Of a DNA stretch of 64,000 nt, positions 24,346 to 46,214 are shown one piece after another; within the stretch, counting starts at the first letter, position 1; every line of letters starts with the position of its first letter. The translations under genes and the position numbers were made by a program. The stretch is from Corticium candelabrum (Eukaryota > Porifera > Homoscleromorpha > Homosclerophorida > Plakinidae), in contig NC_085104.1 of NCBI RefSeq assembly GCF_963422355.1, forward strand, positions 5,906,798-5,970,797, given 5' to 3'. The notes under the pieces are model-generated. The model worked only from the letters and a program-made list of their open reading frames with translations, searched no databases and was not told the DNA's origin.

Positions 24346-24655
24346 ATTATGAATGTTAAGTTAGGGTTACAGGTTAGGGTTAGGAGTTGAGCTATGGAAT
24401 AAAGTTTTCAAAGATACACCGTACAAATTAACAAGAGATGTGTATAATTTGGTAATGTTTGAATTATATCTCAAATTACAATAAATCATATCATTACTAA
24501 TAAACCAGAAAATAATCTAACAACTTAGCAAATTATTACTCTCGAAGCACAAAATAATCTCACAACTTGAGTACATGCTAACATTACAATAACATCATCA
24601 AACACCTTGAGAATATGTTAACAACACTAAAACTTTTAGATGCCAACGTGTCATG

Positions 24656-25654
24656 TCTCTTATTTGTCAGTAGATTTCAAGATTTTTACAACTTCAAGAA
24701 ACAACTTGTCTTGTTTCTCCTGAATCTGCAGCTCATGCTGCAATTGCCTCTCTCGTACTTCTTCATCATATTCCCTTTGCTTAGTCAAGAAATTAGTATA
24801 CTTCTCATCCATTTTGGACATCATGTACGTTATTTTAGTTGTTGCCAGCAATATGGTATCATCTTGAAAGCTCCTATAACCCCCTTTCTAGCTCTCTTAC
24901 TAGTCTTTTCTTTTTCGGATGACGGGGATGATGATGAAGTTGGGAAATGAGATTTCAAATGTTGGGTTTCATCTATCACCACACTGCTGGAATTGAATTC
25001 AGAATTGGATTCAGTTGGATTCACCTCCTGGGATTAAATGTGGCGGAATCGCTCAATGGCAGGCCTTGCACCAAGTACTTCATCTAAAATGCTGTATCCT
25101 AGACAAGAATCTTCAGAGTTGTCTTCTCCAGTTTTTCGGTGTTTGTCTTCTACAGCCTTGTAGCAATTCTCCAGTTGGTGAAGTTTCTCTTTGTACTGCT
25201 CTCCAGTACACTGTTAACCGTTTTCCACCATCTTAGCTGTCACTTTCTCCCAAACAGGTTTCTTGCGTCCATCACCTAGTAAACGACTCTGAACATTGTC
25301 ATCCCTCTAGATCTCTAGCAGAAGGTTAACTTTAGCATCTGACCAATTCGGAGACCGCTTCCGTTTTTGCCCCTTCGTGATTGATGGTGTTACTTGGGAA
25401 ACAACCTTCTCTATGTTCTGTTGTGACTGATGACTCGATGGTGCTACTTGGGAAATCACCTCCTGTACATTCTGTTGTGGCTGGTGACCTTGCTGCTGAA
25501 GGTCAGCACTCTCATTTTGGAACTGTGGCCTAGATGGTGGATTCACTAACAATTGGCCCGGGGGCATATACCAACCCCACTGCTGTTCATTACCGCCATA
25601 GAAGGTACCTGCAGCCTCTGTCCATGGACAGCCAGAGCTCCATGCTCTTTCCAT
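24656..25654 (-). pseudogene. Harbinger accessory ORF2 (Myb/SANT-like), broken
   Basis: Begins at an ATG at 25654 with a Gln/Pro-rich N-terminus, then KRKRSPNWSDAKVNLLLEI, the start of a Myb/SANT-like DNA-binding domain as in the second Harbinger protein. The frame then breaks, passes through remnants of the helical domain (25040-25300), and resumes with a Ser-rich KEKTSKRARKGVIGAFK segment and a coiled-coil end (MDEKYTNFLTKQREYDEEV to EVVKILKSTDK, stop near 24660). In intact elements this protein binds element DNA and helps bring in the transposase. Transposase and ORF2 converge tail to tail. Confidence 0.75.
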
Positions 25655-27340
25655 GATCAATTGTCATGCTGTTTTTTCACGCATGCGAATGGGACATAAT
25701 TTATGTACAGCTATGTTCTTGAGAGACAAATGAGAAGCCAGGTTAGCCAACCTCAAACCAATTAAGTATTGTGTTTCATACATCCTGTAGTTAACCTAAC
25801 CCTAGTGTGAAAATGCTACTTGCTAGTCTGGTTAGTGCTAACCAAGAATATGACACCTACATGCTCTCAGGAGGTCTGCAAAATGGTTGTTATCTATGAT
25901 TAAGTTTGCTAACCAAGGTCACAAACCCTAGTGTGAAACGCCATTAGGGATGTACCCGAAAGAGCCCGATGGAGACAGGGGCTGGCACATAAACATTGAT
26001 ATCCAAACATCACATGATCAGTAGCTTAGTTAATTAAGGGTACTGTACATGTATGTTTACACTGAACAGGCACGCCCACCAATGGTCAGAATGCGGGGAT
26101 AAAATGCCAAATGCGGGTAGGCGGGAGAAGGGTCCCAAATGTGGGAGTTTCCCGCTCAATGCGAAAGAGTTGGCAGCTCTGCCTTCTAGTATATTTCAGA
26201 TTGCTTGTGTATATGTACGTGTCAAACGGACTTGCATTGTCCTCATCACTTGCCCGCCCAATAGCGTTTTAAACTCGGAATAATTTGTATAATGATCATC
26301 GAGCAAGGTTAGTTCAAATACTGTACAACAATGAAGACGCCATTTTGACGAACGTCTAATGCACGCTATTTGACCGAATTTAACAGCATACAATGAACTA
26401 AACACTCTGAGCATGTGGTTTGCGTGTTAGAAAAGTTTACGCCTAATCAACTGATAGAGGAAATTATTATACATTGTCCTATTAACACCAGACTGAATTT
26501 AACAGTCTTTTCAACGCCAGGCTAACTTTAACTAACAACTAATAATCTAACCTGCCCCTGGGGAGACGGGCCAGTGAGCTAGTAGTATACTACAGGTCTT
26601 GTGAAAAGGCAAGATCCATGCAGATCTCAGCTAGTGTGAATAAAAGCTAGACTGCAGAACAACTGCAACTGATCTGCATAATGCATCTGATCATCCATCT
26701 GTGTGCGTTACATGAAAGAAAGATTTACCAAATGGGGGCGTGCCGTGACTGTACCCCCATCTAGATCCACCACTGATGCACCACCACAACGTATTGGGAG
26801 TTGAAACTCTAAAAGCTGTGTTTGTTAGACAATCCGCAAATTATCTAATTGACTCCTAACTACCAACCACCTGGTACAGTATTCAAGCAAGGTGCCACAA
26901 TAAATGGAAGTTTACGAGTAGTTGTTTGTGATCTGTGATTGCAGTTGTCCAATTAGTGACCAAAAAATAGTCACTGGCCAAAATTATTAATACAAGTATT
27001 AAGTCTGACACCTTTACTGTGGTTATGAAAAACGCCAAAAGAAAAATTGAAAAGAAAATACAATACCATTTGTTGTGTTCATTTGGCATGAATCTGATAA
27101 TATGTTCCTCACTTTTGCAGCCACCACATTCGAAATTCTTGCTATTCCTATACCTGCAGAAGCCAATGTGCTTTCGTTCTAAGTACAAATATGAATACAT
27201 GAAGCAAACGCATGCAACAACCTTTCCCTAATTTTGCTTAAAAACTCAAATAGCAACAAATGTATCACAAATGATGTGTATAAACCCAAACATATAACGA
27301 CTGCAGCAAAAAACAGTACATACAGTGTCAATCTTGCCTG
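25655..27340. other. Harbinger flank and spacer without gene
   Basis: AACCCTAGTGTGAAA occurs at about 25797 and 25926. The second ends in GAAACGCC followed by ATTAGG, which resembles the end of a Harbinger-type element with a TTA target; a matching left end was not found. From 25960 to 27340 no gene was recognised. Confidence 0.35.
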
Positions 27341-27346
27341 CCTGTG

Positions 27347-30300
27347 TCACTCTTGTTTAGGCCGAGTTTGAACAAAGTGATCCATCGACTGAGTGACACC
27401 AAATCTCTGACCAATGGCCAATGTCAGTTGAGCCGGTAGAATGCTAGAAATATCAATAATAGCAAGAATTTACAAGCTACAGATTGCTGTAGATTGCATC
27501 TTTCCCGAATACCCTTTCAGCATGTACATCAGATAGACCAGACGAGGCATCACTAGAAGAGGTTCATCTGTAAGAACTGCTTCCGTGATCCTGCTGACAG
27601 CATACTCTGGAGTTACAATCGGCAACAATCTCGGAAACCTTCAGTACAACAGCAAACGACATAACTATAAATAATGCCTGATACAAAGACTAAGATTCCA
27701 AATGCATTTATCTCTCTCGCAGAACCTAATTGTCAGTCAACATTTACACATTTGTAAACGAGCTAGTACATGTAAAGTCTGGTTCACAATATTGACACCA
27801 ATGTGGACGTCAACATGGCGTCATAATATTGTGAACAAGGACAAAGTGGCATGGCGTCAATGCGGCATCATGACGCCGGGATAGAGCAAAGTTCTATTTC
27901 AGCATAAAAAACCAGAAGTTGTCAGTGTCAAATGTAACCACGTGGGCATTTCTAGCAAATCAGCAAAGCTGTAAGCATCCCGGATCTAGAAATGGAAGAA
28001 AACGTCATTGACATCACAAAAGAAACAGCAAGAGATGGATCATCATCGGAATAGTTGTCCATGATTAGACACACGTGCGCGATCTGACTTGCGACTCCAG
28101 ACCAACCTTGACACACAACTTAGTAACGTCTCAAGATAGTGTGAACAGGATGACGCTGACATCAGCATCACCATGCCGAATTGATGACGACATTGGCACT
28201 GATGTCAGCGTCGGCCTCAATATTGTGAACCAGGCATAACCCTAGCAAGAACTAGCTATATAGTGGAGGTACCAGAAGTTGCCCAGAAAACACAAACATA
28301 CATATACAAGTATAAAACACTTGAAAAAATTAGAAAGATGTACGGTTGCCGTACGAGAAAGAATAGAAACAAGACCATGTAAGGGTGTGCTGTGACATCT
28401 TTCGTATACAGACTGGCTGAGCAATACATCATCCCTACATTGCACAATTTTCTAATTCGTAAGGTATAAAACACATATTATAGTGGCTCTAGCTAGAAAA
28501 TGGTGCAATGTAGGGATGATGTATTGCTCAGTCAGTCTGTATATGAAAGATGTCACAGCACACCCTTACATTAGTCTCGTGTAGCCAGACCCTTTTGCTG
28601 CATCATACTTTCGTTGCCCGGTTGTTTTGAAGTCATCGTGTTGCCACTTGTACGATAAACGGACAACTAAAGATAGATGAGCATGGCACTACTCAGTACT
28701 TAGTGGTTACTTATCTCTTATCTACACTGGCTGGAATTTCCTTCTCTTTGTCTTCTTGCAAATTGTGTTGTCATGTGAACGATGCAGTCATGTCTCTGCG
28801 AATGTGTAACTTCTCTGTGTACTTACACAGCACTCGGAGTGTCGACGACAGCCTAGAAACGTCTTCACACTGGAACGTCCATTGTTTTTCATGGCCATTG
28901 ACTACACAGTGAGCATGCTCTGCATGTCTCTGGGTCGACCTCTAGCTAGCACGAGATGACAAAACATGAGCATAAGAACACACACAACAGCTCGGCCTGA
29001 CAGGGCAAACAGACCGACTGATCGAGACTAGTAATTAAGTTATGCCTAGGTCGTCGACGCCCCAAGTGCTGTATACGTACAAATAGCAGTGTTCTCGTCA
29101 GTACCGTCAAAATGACGGTTGGGAGAGGGAAGGGACGTTTGGAGTGGGGAAAACAGCATTTGTTGACGGTTGGGACAGAATTGGAAAGCCTTAGCAAACA
29201 TAGTGTGGGATCACGGATCTAAAAATATAGCGGTCTTGATGGTCCCAAAGTTGCTACAGAACAATACATATTCTCATGTCATCTGGTAATCGTAGGGAGT
29301 GCATGGTCTCCTTGTTGGTGTTTGAGGTGAATTCCTGTTGACCTTTCACACAAGAAGTGCTAATGAGTGACTGTGGTTGCAGCAGGTGTTCTACTAATTA
29401 CTGTTTATCTTCAATCTCATGTCTTGTACTGTACACCTTTACTCTTTTAGGTCAACTCATAATTCCGGTTGTAAGTCAACTTGTCATTGTAATAATCTAC
29501 TGTATTATCTGTCTGTCTGTTATGTTGCATTTGATTCTAATACAACTAGAGAGCAGATAAAGTAATTTTATGATGTCATTACCAAATATGTCAACATCAA
29601 ACATTTGATGATGTCATTATATTTAATGACGTCATATTGAGGGTTGGCAAAAAATCCTGGCTAGAACACTGCATAGAAGTTACACATTCGCAGAGACATG
29701 ACTGTGTTGCTCACATGACAACACAATTCGCAAGGAGACCAAGAGAAGGAAATTCCAGCCAGTGTAGATAAGAGATAAGTAACCACTAAGTACTGAGTAC
29801 TGCCATGTTAATCCAGTTTAGTTCTCCGTTTAGGAATGCAACAATTTTAAAATGGCCACCTATACAAAAGTATCCAAACACGTGCTATTCAGATTTCTTA
29901 TAGCTCAGTAAAAAATCTCAGAACCACATAACGCTCAACTGTGAACGGTCCGAATGATAGCCAGACTACTAACGCTGACACTAAATGTCTCAGAAGCCGT
30001 ATATTGGCAAGTAAAAAACGTGATTTATTCATTCACATTCGCTTTCGTCAGCCAGGCTAGCGCCTCACTCAAAGCAGCTACAATGATGAGAGTCATACCA
30101 AACGATTCACTTTTGTCTGAGGAATTGCACTGACCCAACAGCTAGAACTGTGCAAAGTCCACCCAGTATCATGTCAACTGCTGCTATACAAGCTTCCACA
30201 ACGCCATGTTGTTCCGGTCACGTGCGTACATGATAGCTAGCCTACATGTAATTATATACCTATTATTAGCTGGTGGAAACTACCGTTTGGGACCTTATAA

Positions 30301-32416
30301 TTAGCTGCCATGCCACTTCCATACAGTTGCGTGAACGTTGAAATGTACGACTATGTTCAATGGGGTGCTGTCTGTGGGCGTGTACTGTATGCTTCGACTG
30401 TAGAGATGCGTGGAAGTTGTTTATAGTGATGCAATCAATGCTATTCCATACATCCGTCAGCTGATATGTAGCTAATCGAGTGTAAAGATGGGAGTTGTTT
30501 ATTGATGCAATCAATGTTCTTCCGATACCGCACTCTCTGATGCGACAATTTTAAAATGGCCACCCATACAAAAGTACCCAGATTTCTTTAAAAGTAAAAA
30601 TAAAGATTTTGAGAAATAATGGGTATGTAGGGATGAGTATGTACTTAATCATGCTCATCTCCTACATCACAATATTTTTACCTAAATTAATTAATTAGAA
30701 CGCAGCAGTCGTGTGTGACATTCATAGTACTGGATTACAATGTAGGAGATGAGCATGATTAAGTACATACCCCTCCCTACATACCCATCATTTTCTCAAA
30801 ATGTTTTTTTTTGTGTACAAGCAGCAACACGACGACTTTAAAGCAACCGTGGCAGACCCTATTTTCTGTGCAAGAATGACGCGGGAAAAGGGTCTGGCTA
30901 CGTGAGACTACCCTTACATGGTCTTGCTTTCTATTCTTTTTCGTACGTCAACCCTACATCTTCATTTTTCAACATGTTTCCTACTTGTTTGGATTCTTTT
31001 CAGCATGAGCGTTGATATGCGCAGCAGTAACGATGTATGCAAGCAGATACAGAATAGGCGAGGTGGAAAGTGAGGCTAGAAATCGACACACTCCCCGTGT
31101 AGTGCTCGGTATAGGAAACGTGTAGGTTGGATTCGGTGCACATACAATCAGAATGTAGAGAGAAACGCTAGCGGTAGAAGAGTGACTTCAATCAGCACAA
31201 AGTCTTCAATTGCTGGAAGCGATCAGGTCGTTGTTTCGATGTCCGGCCATTATTTTGAGCTCTGAAATTAGGATTCGTAAAAAAATTCTAAATTATTTTT
31301 GGAGTCTCTAAAAGAAATAGTTTCAAAAAACATTAGGAGCAGTAGGGTATCGCCTTCCCACGTTGGTTCAATCATTTATTGTTCAGCTGACATGTGAGTG
31401 AGCATCATAGAGACGTCATGATAGAAATGTGCCCAGTTTTGACTTTAACGTATGAAACTGAAAGAATTATTGCTTAATGCTATAAATTTGGTACTTCTAT
31501 GACAGAACCTCGGATAATAGAATGCCTGAGTTGGATACTCGAATGCCTGAGTTGGATAATTCAATGCCTAATACAACTGAACGCCGGTATTGGATAATTG
31601 AACTTAAAATACTATAGTAGACATAACATTCAAATACAGTCCCTCGTTCACACATTGTACCTTGTCTGAACTCCTTCAAACATTCCTGTGCTGATATAAA
31701 ATGGACAGACGCATGTTGTCTTTACTCCAGTCTTTCCCTCCACAGTAAGTTCAATTCTTAGAGACTCATCAATGCCAACAGCGGCAAATTTTGAGGCAGA
31801 GTAGTCAAGTAAACGATTGACACCAAACAGACCAGCACCTGATGCAATAGTAACTACATGGCCATGATTTCTTTTCACCATTCCAGGCAAAAAAGCTTTC
31901 AACGTCTGCACACAAAATTGCAGTAATAATTAATTACATTTTATTAGTAAATACCCAAATGTGTGCCATTGTATTGATATCTATTGTTTTCTGAATTAGG
32001 TTATCCGGGCAATCCAGAATATTCTTCCCTGTCGCTATACCGGCGTTATTCACTAGGAACGTCACCTCTCCAACCTCATCGGTCACTCGTTTGGCAACTC
32101 TGTAGATATCTTCTCTTTTGCTGCAGTCGCAGTAGTACGCATGAGCCTTAAATCCGTTCCGAGTAATTTCCTCAGCTACTAGGTTGTTTTCTTTCTCATT
32201 AATATCCCACAATGCAACAATGGCGTTGCGTTTTGCAAATTCCAAAGCCATCAGACGACCGATTCCGCTGCCAGCACCTGTGATAACCACCACTTCTCCA
32301 TCCACGTTCTTGTACTTCACCAAGCCGAGCCAAAGACTAACTGTACGGACAACGGCTGTGATTGGTATCCAGAATAGCAGCCAAATGACGAGGAGAACTT
32401 CACACAAAGGATTCAT
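27347..32416 (-). CDS. Short-chain dehydrogenase/reductase, SDR16C/HSD17B11-like
   Basis: Four exons: 32416-31955, 31905-31661, 27638-27513 and 27443-27347, joined in phase to 309 residues plus TGA. All introns are GT-AG. The N-terminus is a hydrophobic membrane anchor (residues ~8-30). TGAGSGIG (46-53) binds the cofactor, DINEKEN follows strand 2, and NNAG sits at 123-126. The catalytic set is Ser176, Tyr189 and Lys193 (YSASK). The last exons read [17 protein letters not shown] and [10 protein letters not shown], like the C-terminus of RDH10, SDR16C5 and HSD17B11/13. These are NAD(P)-dependent retinol, steroid or lipid-droplet dehydrogenases at the ER; the exact substrate cannot be read from sequence. 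Intron 3 is 4 kb and packed with inverted-repeat elements. A RecQ-carrying transposon lies about 50 bases upstream of the ATG. Confidence 0.88.
27776..28238. mobile_element. MITE in SDR intron 3
   Basis: Terminal inverted repeats GTCTGGTTCACAATATTGA and, at the right end, GCCTGGTTCACAATATTGA bound a ~460-bp non-coding element rich in GACGTCA-like and ATGACGC-like words. An isolated end (ATTGTGAACCAGGCTT) lies near 41694 in an ADRM1 intron. Confidence 0.7.
28330..30972. mobile_element. Nested inverted-repeat elements in SDR intron 3
   Basis: Four arm pairs are visible. 28330-28395 pairs with 30912-30970. 28378-28455 pairs with 28500-28573, forming a compact hairpin. 28690-28825 pairs with 29672-29810. 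30620-30665 pairs with 30735-30790. GTAGCCAGACCC follows the first hairpin at 28585 and recurs inverted near 30893; a related end is at 34530. 29836-29870 is a direct repeat of 30540-30575. No coding capacity was recognised, so these are stacked MITE-type insertions. Confidence 0.6.
31365..31625 (+). repeat. Foldback-like element, truncated copy 2
   Basis: Contains the body end (TTCAATCATTTATTGTTCAG, GAGCATCATAGAGACGTCAT) and the ~20-base GGATAATTGAATGCC minisatellite. Both sides are cut. Same orientation as the array at 59.3-64 kb. Confidence 0.75.
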
Positions 32417-32459
32417 TCTAATGATGTAACAAGCATGCGCAGTGAGAGGGTACTGTACA

Positions 32460-33190
32460 ATACAGAGCCTAGCCTCGTACCCATGCCCTCTTGCGCGCCC
32501 GGAGAAGAGGGCCTGGTACACGTTGTATTCGCATGCGCGCATAAATTAGAAGGAACCGTGGTAATGCAAGCACGCATGCGGAACCGACGTTGTTTAGAAT
32601 CTCGAGCCGATAATGTCGCGCGCAGTGAGACCCAATTTGGCAAATGGTGGATGAAGGCAGAGCTTCTAGTTTTGATATGGTGTTGCACTACGCTCTAGGC
32701 AAGCTTAGGCTGTGTAATGTAGAGCTGAAGGAGCAGCAGCGTGTTGTCGTAGAGCACATCTACAACGGAAACGACGTCTGCAGCTGGCTTCCTACAGGAT
32801 ACGGTAAATCGCTGTGCTATCAACATACACCGTATAGGGTTGACTGCAAGCTAGAGAAATGTGGTGAAGAAGATTGTGGATATGTCGTCATTGTCGCGAT
32901 CGTGTCTCCTATAGTATTGCTGATGATAGAACAAGTCAAAGATTACGCGAACGCGGAGTTTCACTTGACCTTGGGTCTAGATCTAGGGCTTCATCACTAC
33001 TGAATACGGAAGCTGTTTCACTGTCGATTGCGCGCGACATTATCGGCTCGAGATTCTAAACAACGTCGGTTCCGCATGCGTGCATATATTACCACGATTT
33101 CCTTCTAATTTATGCGCGCATGCGAATACAACGTGTACCAGGCCCTCTTCTCCGGGCGCGAAAGAGGGCCTGGGTACGAGGCTATACAGA
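32460..33190. mobile_element. TIR element carrying a RecQ helicase fragment
   Basis: About 155-bp terminal inverted repeats (32469-32626 and 33024-33184) begin TAGCCTCGTACCCAGGCCCT and stay near-identical for their length. They enclose the 119-residue RecQ-like frame at 32644-33003. No transposase is present, so this is a non-autonomous element that has picked up gene sequence. It sits between the divergent SDR and ADRM1 genes, next to the SDR start. Confidence 0.75.
32644..33003 (+). pseudogene. RecQ-type helicase fragment
   Basis: An ATG-started frame of 119 residues has a Q-motif-like KEQQRVVVEHIYNGNDV, a Walker A motif LPTGYGKSLCYQ, and a VVIVAIVSPIVLLMIEQV segment like motif Ia of RecQ DNA helicases. 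The DEAH box and all later motifs are missing; the frame ends at TGA shortly after motif Ia. ATPase or helicase activity is not expected. It lies wholly inside the inverted repeats of the surrounding element, so it travels with it. Confidence 0.75.
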
Positions 33191-33345
33191 GCCTAGCCTC
33201 GTACCCAGGCCCTCTTGCGCGCCTGGATAAGAGGGCGCGCAAGAGGGCCTGGGTACGAGGCTATACCGTCTCTCAGAGCCATATATATATGGCTCTGCCG
33301 TCTCTCAGAGCCCTCTATAGAGGGCTCTGCCGTCTCTACTAGTAG
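33186..33345. repeat. Cluster of short perfect palindromes
   Basis: 33190-33263 is a palindrome with ~30-base perfect arms made of the same TIR ends as the RecQ element, so it is a near-minimal TIR-TIR copy. It is followed by AGAGCCATATATATATGGCT and AGAGCCCTCTATAGAGGGCT palindromes separated by direct CCGTCTCT repeats. Confidence 0.8.
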
Positions 33346-34161
33346 ATTCATTTGTTCGCGAACGATGGCGATGTTCAGGACGTGCTAGATGAGGAAGAGC
33401 TTTGTAAAAATGTTCTCAGTTTAGCACATGAGCTAACTAAACAACCCGGGTACTAAGAACGAGTTTGTTACGTCATAAACAATTTGCTCATTTGCTTCCA
33501 AACAAAGACAAACTGTAATTTCTAGCAACTTGACAATGAATGTAATGTTAAGTTCTCTCAGTAGTAGAAAGCGTATCAAAGGAACCTTCTAGATTGGACG
33601 TTTGTGGTCTACTGCCTGACAAACGCACTTCGATTTCTTTAGTTAAAGACGAACAAAATTATTTAGCTATAGCTCTAACTTTAGGAACACAAGTATTGCT
33701 ATATGTTGGTAGTTCAAAGTAATCATGAAAGGAACTGCTGGTATCATTTTACACCATTCACATATTTTGTCTGTCACGTGAGTAGGGTGGATTTATAATT
33801 TGTAAGAGTCCATACCTAGACTGTACATTTCGACTGTCTTGATCACGATTGCAAAACGACGACTACTTATACCAGGCCTTTAGACGTAATCTAAACTACT
33901 AGGAAGTTTGCATGTTTACTTCCATGACAGCTAGGGTTTCAACAAATACGTATCGTCTAGCTAGGACTCGGCGTTTCAGTAGACGGTCTGAAAACTCCGT
34001 TGGACGTGTTACTCAAGAACGCGAGGCGCCTACGGATACCGTACAACTAGTTATTGTTATATGATCTAGAACCATTACATCAGTCGCGATCGCTAAGCAA
34101 ACTACCATACGCTGTGTAGACCCGACTCACCCCGGCGACCAGTAGGGACGATCGCTTTCAA

Positions 34162-34169
34162 TGACGTCA
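34162..34169. promoter_or_regulatory. CRE-like site upstream of ADRM1
   Basis: A full TGACGTCA palindrome, the consensus of CREB/ATF factors, ends 42 bases before the ADRM1 start codon. Position fits a proximal promoter element; binding is inferred. Confidence 0.45.
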
Positions 34170-34211
34170 TAAGACATGCGCACTGTGGTTATTCAGGCGT
34201 TACCCTACGGA

Positions 34212-43744
<9,533 letters not shown>

Positions 43745-43748
<4 letters not shown>

Positions 43749-43930
43749 CCGAACACCCACAATCATCCCTCTAGTCTTTGAATATTTTGGTCGTTGGGGT
43801 GAGTTGGCAGAATTGTTTCTGCAAGAACTGGCGAAGAGGCAAAAGCTACTGGAGATACAAAAACAGCAGTAGAATTTCTCACTGATTGGAGACGACACCT
43901 TTCTGTTCTGTTACAGACATGTACAGCCAA
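43745..43930 (+). pseudogene. Retroelement-tail fragment, copy 3
   Basis: Reads TIIPLVFEYFGRWGELAELF, then after a one-base frame change AVEFLTDWRRHLSVLLQTCTA and a stop. The PLVxEyFGRWG and EFxxxWRRxL..LQ.C motifs are those of the retroelement-tail family at 7.2-7.8 and 45.3 kb. It starts where the ADRM1 reading frame stops. Confidence 0.55.
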
Positions 43931-44034
43931 GTGACCTTACAAAGTAGCTTACCTCTCACGTGTTCAAGTAGAGATAGGGATATTCAGTTTTAATTCATTA
44001 GGTCTGAATGGATTTGTTTACTTTTGAAGATTTA

Positions 44035-45056
44035 CTGTAGTATTTTGCGTACAATTATCGGAATCTGGCATTTATCCAATTCAGGCATTCAATTATCAGG
44101 TTCGGGCATTCAATTATCCGATTTAGGGATTCTGTTATCCGATTTAGGCATTCTATTATCCGAGGTTCTGTCACAGAAGTACCAAATTTATATAACTTAT
44201 AGCAATAATTATTTCAGTCTGATACGTAAAGTCAAAACTGCACACATTTCTTTCATGACGTCTTACTATGATGCTCACTCACGTTTCAGCTAAACAATAA
44301 ATGATTGATTCAATCAAGGGGGGAAGGCAATAATTAGTGAAATTTCAAACTCTTTGATTAGCTAAACACCGGCCAACGATGCATGATGAACTGTTGCATG
44401 GTATCAGGCAGGATTCGCGGCTTACAAAGTTTGTGGATTACACCACACGCAAACTGATTGACAGAGCAAGGTTTTGTAGAGGGAAACATTTTGTTTGCTT
44501 TCTCTGGCAGCTCCCTCAGGGACGGCAGGAAGTTGTCACATGTACAGGCATGTATGTAGTAGACATATGCCTGCGCTTCCGTATACGTCGCCATGTTGCT
44601 GTGTTTGTGCATTTAAACATACAACACCACATCAGAAACATCGGCGGCATGCTCTTCTTGTATACTACCTCATGTGCCAAAGTCACGTGCAACCACTAAT
44701 GCCACTAATGTGGTTGTAATACTACTCTCTACAGCGTTAGAATGGCGTTACACTAACATGATTAGGACTGGTGTGAACACGCTCCTAGTTAAGTAAACCT
44801 CCGCGGAAACTTCGGACACCAAGGTTAGTGCAAATCCAAGTACCATACAATGCACACTAAAAATTCACGCTAACTTTAACTACAAATTATTGCATCTAGA
44901 CAGCTGATGAATGATGATATTTGAGCAGCTGCCCAACCGCAGATTACGTAAGTTATTTAGTTTTCATTGTGCATTGCACAGCCGTAAGGAACGGATAATT
45001 GAATGCCCAATTTGGATAATTGATTGCCTGAATCGGATAATTGAATGCCAAGTTCT
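44035..45056 (-). mobile_element. Foldback-like element, dispersed copy 3
   Basis: Bounded on the left by CAATTATCCGATT-type minisatellite units (44050-44165) and on the right by the same units inverted (44995-45055). It carries the full body in between (CTCACGTTTCAGCTAAACAA, GGTATCAGGCAGGATTC, GCAGCTGCCCAACCGCAGA). This is the cleanest single copy: ~1 kb, non-coding, with minisatellite terminal inverted repeats. Confidence 0.75.
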
Positions 45057-45336
45057 ATAGTTGTGTCTATAGTTGTGTCTCTTCTGTCTGTCTTTCTGTG
45101 TGTCTATCTTTCTGTTCGTCTGTCTGTCTGACTGTCAATGGTAGTATATATTTCAAACACAATCACTATTACACGCAAAGATAAAGTAGCTAGTTACCAG
45201 CAAACTTTGAAAGAGAGTTTAATAAGCCCTATAGGGCCGCTGTACTTATTAATCTAATGTATACAACTGAGTTACAGAGCCACCTATGCCATTATAATGA
45301 CTGGAAGCAGGAATTAAAATCTTCTTAGTGATAGTG

Positions 45337-45720
45337 TTAGTGTTGTACCGCTACAATGTTGTTGAAAAGCGGTTCCGTCAAAAGTGTATGAAATTCTTTG
45401 CAGTTGTTCTTGCCTAAACCGTGTGATGCCGTCTGTGACAGTTCTTGCAAATATTTGTTGGCTTCTTTGCCCCAACGACCAAAGTGCTTCATGACAAGGA
45501 AAACAAACATCAATGATGGTACTCCAGGAAGTTTGAGTTGACTGTATTGTATTGTTTTTCTCTCCTCTTTTCTTGCAGGAGCTGCCCCATCTTTCTCTGC
45601 AGCTTGATTTAAAATATCTGATGCCCAGGGATGTGAACGAGCCTCATCTAATTCCACATTAGCGCCTGACCTGATATCGAACACAGCAATGTCTGGTCGG
45701 TTATAGTGTTGCTGTACCTA
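45337..45720 (-). pseudogene. Retroelement-tail fragment, copy 4
   Basis: Frame reads NRPDIAVFDIRSGANVELDE, ARSHPWASDIL, a KEERKTIQY segment, then FLVMKHFGRWGKEANKYLQE and KEFHTLLTEPL. The D-I-A-V/F-D-I and ELD...HPW pattern is the same nuclease-like core as elsewhere in this family, followed by the FGRWG tail. Truncated at both ends, with no start codon upstream. Confidence 0.55.
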
Positions 45721-46214
45721 TATCTAGGTTCTTGCTTGTGATGTATCTGAAGCTGTCTTAATGCATACCCAGTGTTTGTCAAATTGCTACGCCTATTGCC
45801 CCTGGGCTACCATGTGCCCATGTGTTGCCCAGGAAAATGTTAGGTTGCCCGTCGTAAACGTGCAGAAGCTGCTTAATAAAGAATACGCCCAGAACTTTTT
45901 AGTATTAAGAATTTTATGTTTAATTGTATCAATAATTATATAAATATGTTGCTGCCTTTAATTTTAAAGAGTCACTGACATGCAAAAATCAAGAATTATT
46001 TTAAATTTCTATATGGTAGTTCTAAAGATGTACATACCAGGAAAAATAATTTTAGATTGTAAAAGCAAAGTTTCTATAAAAAAATTTGCCGTAATGTGCT
46101 TCCGGTTTTGTAGATTTAAGCAGTAGATTTGGGGCGTGTACATATAACACAAAAGTGAGAACAGATGTTGTGTTAGCGCAAAGGAAATAGGTAACGCACA
46201 AGACTCAAGCATGT

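Noticed and set aside
27444-27473. A 30-base intron in the SDR gene
   Set aside because: A GT-AG pair of 30 bases is in phase, but using the donor at 27512 (69-base intron) removes a 13-residue insertion and fits the family alignment better.
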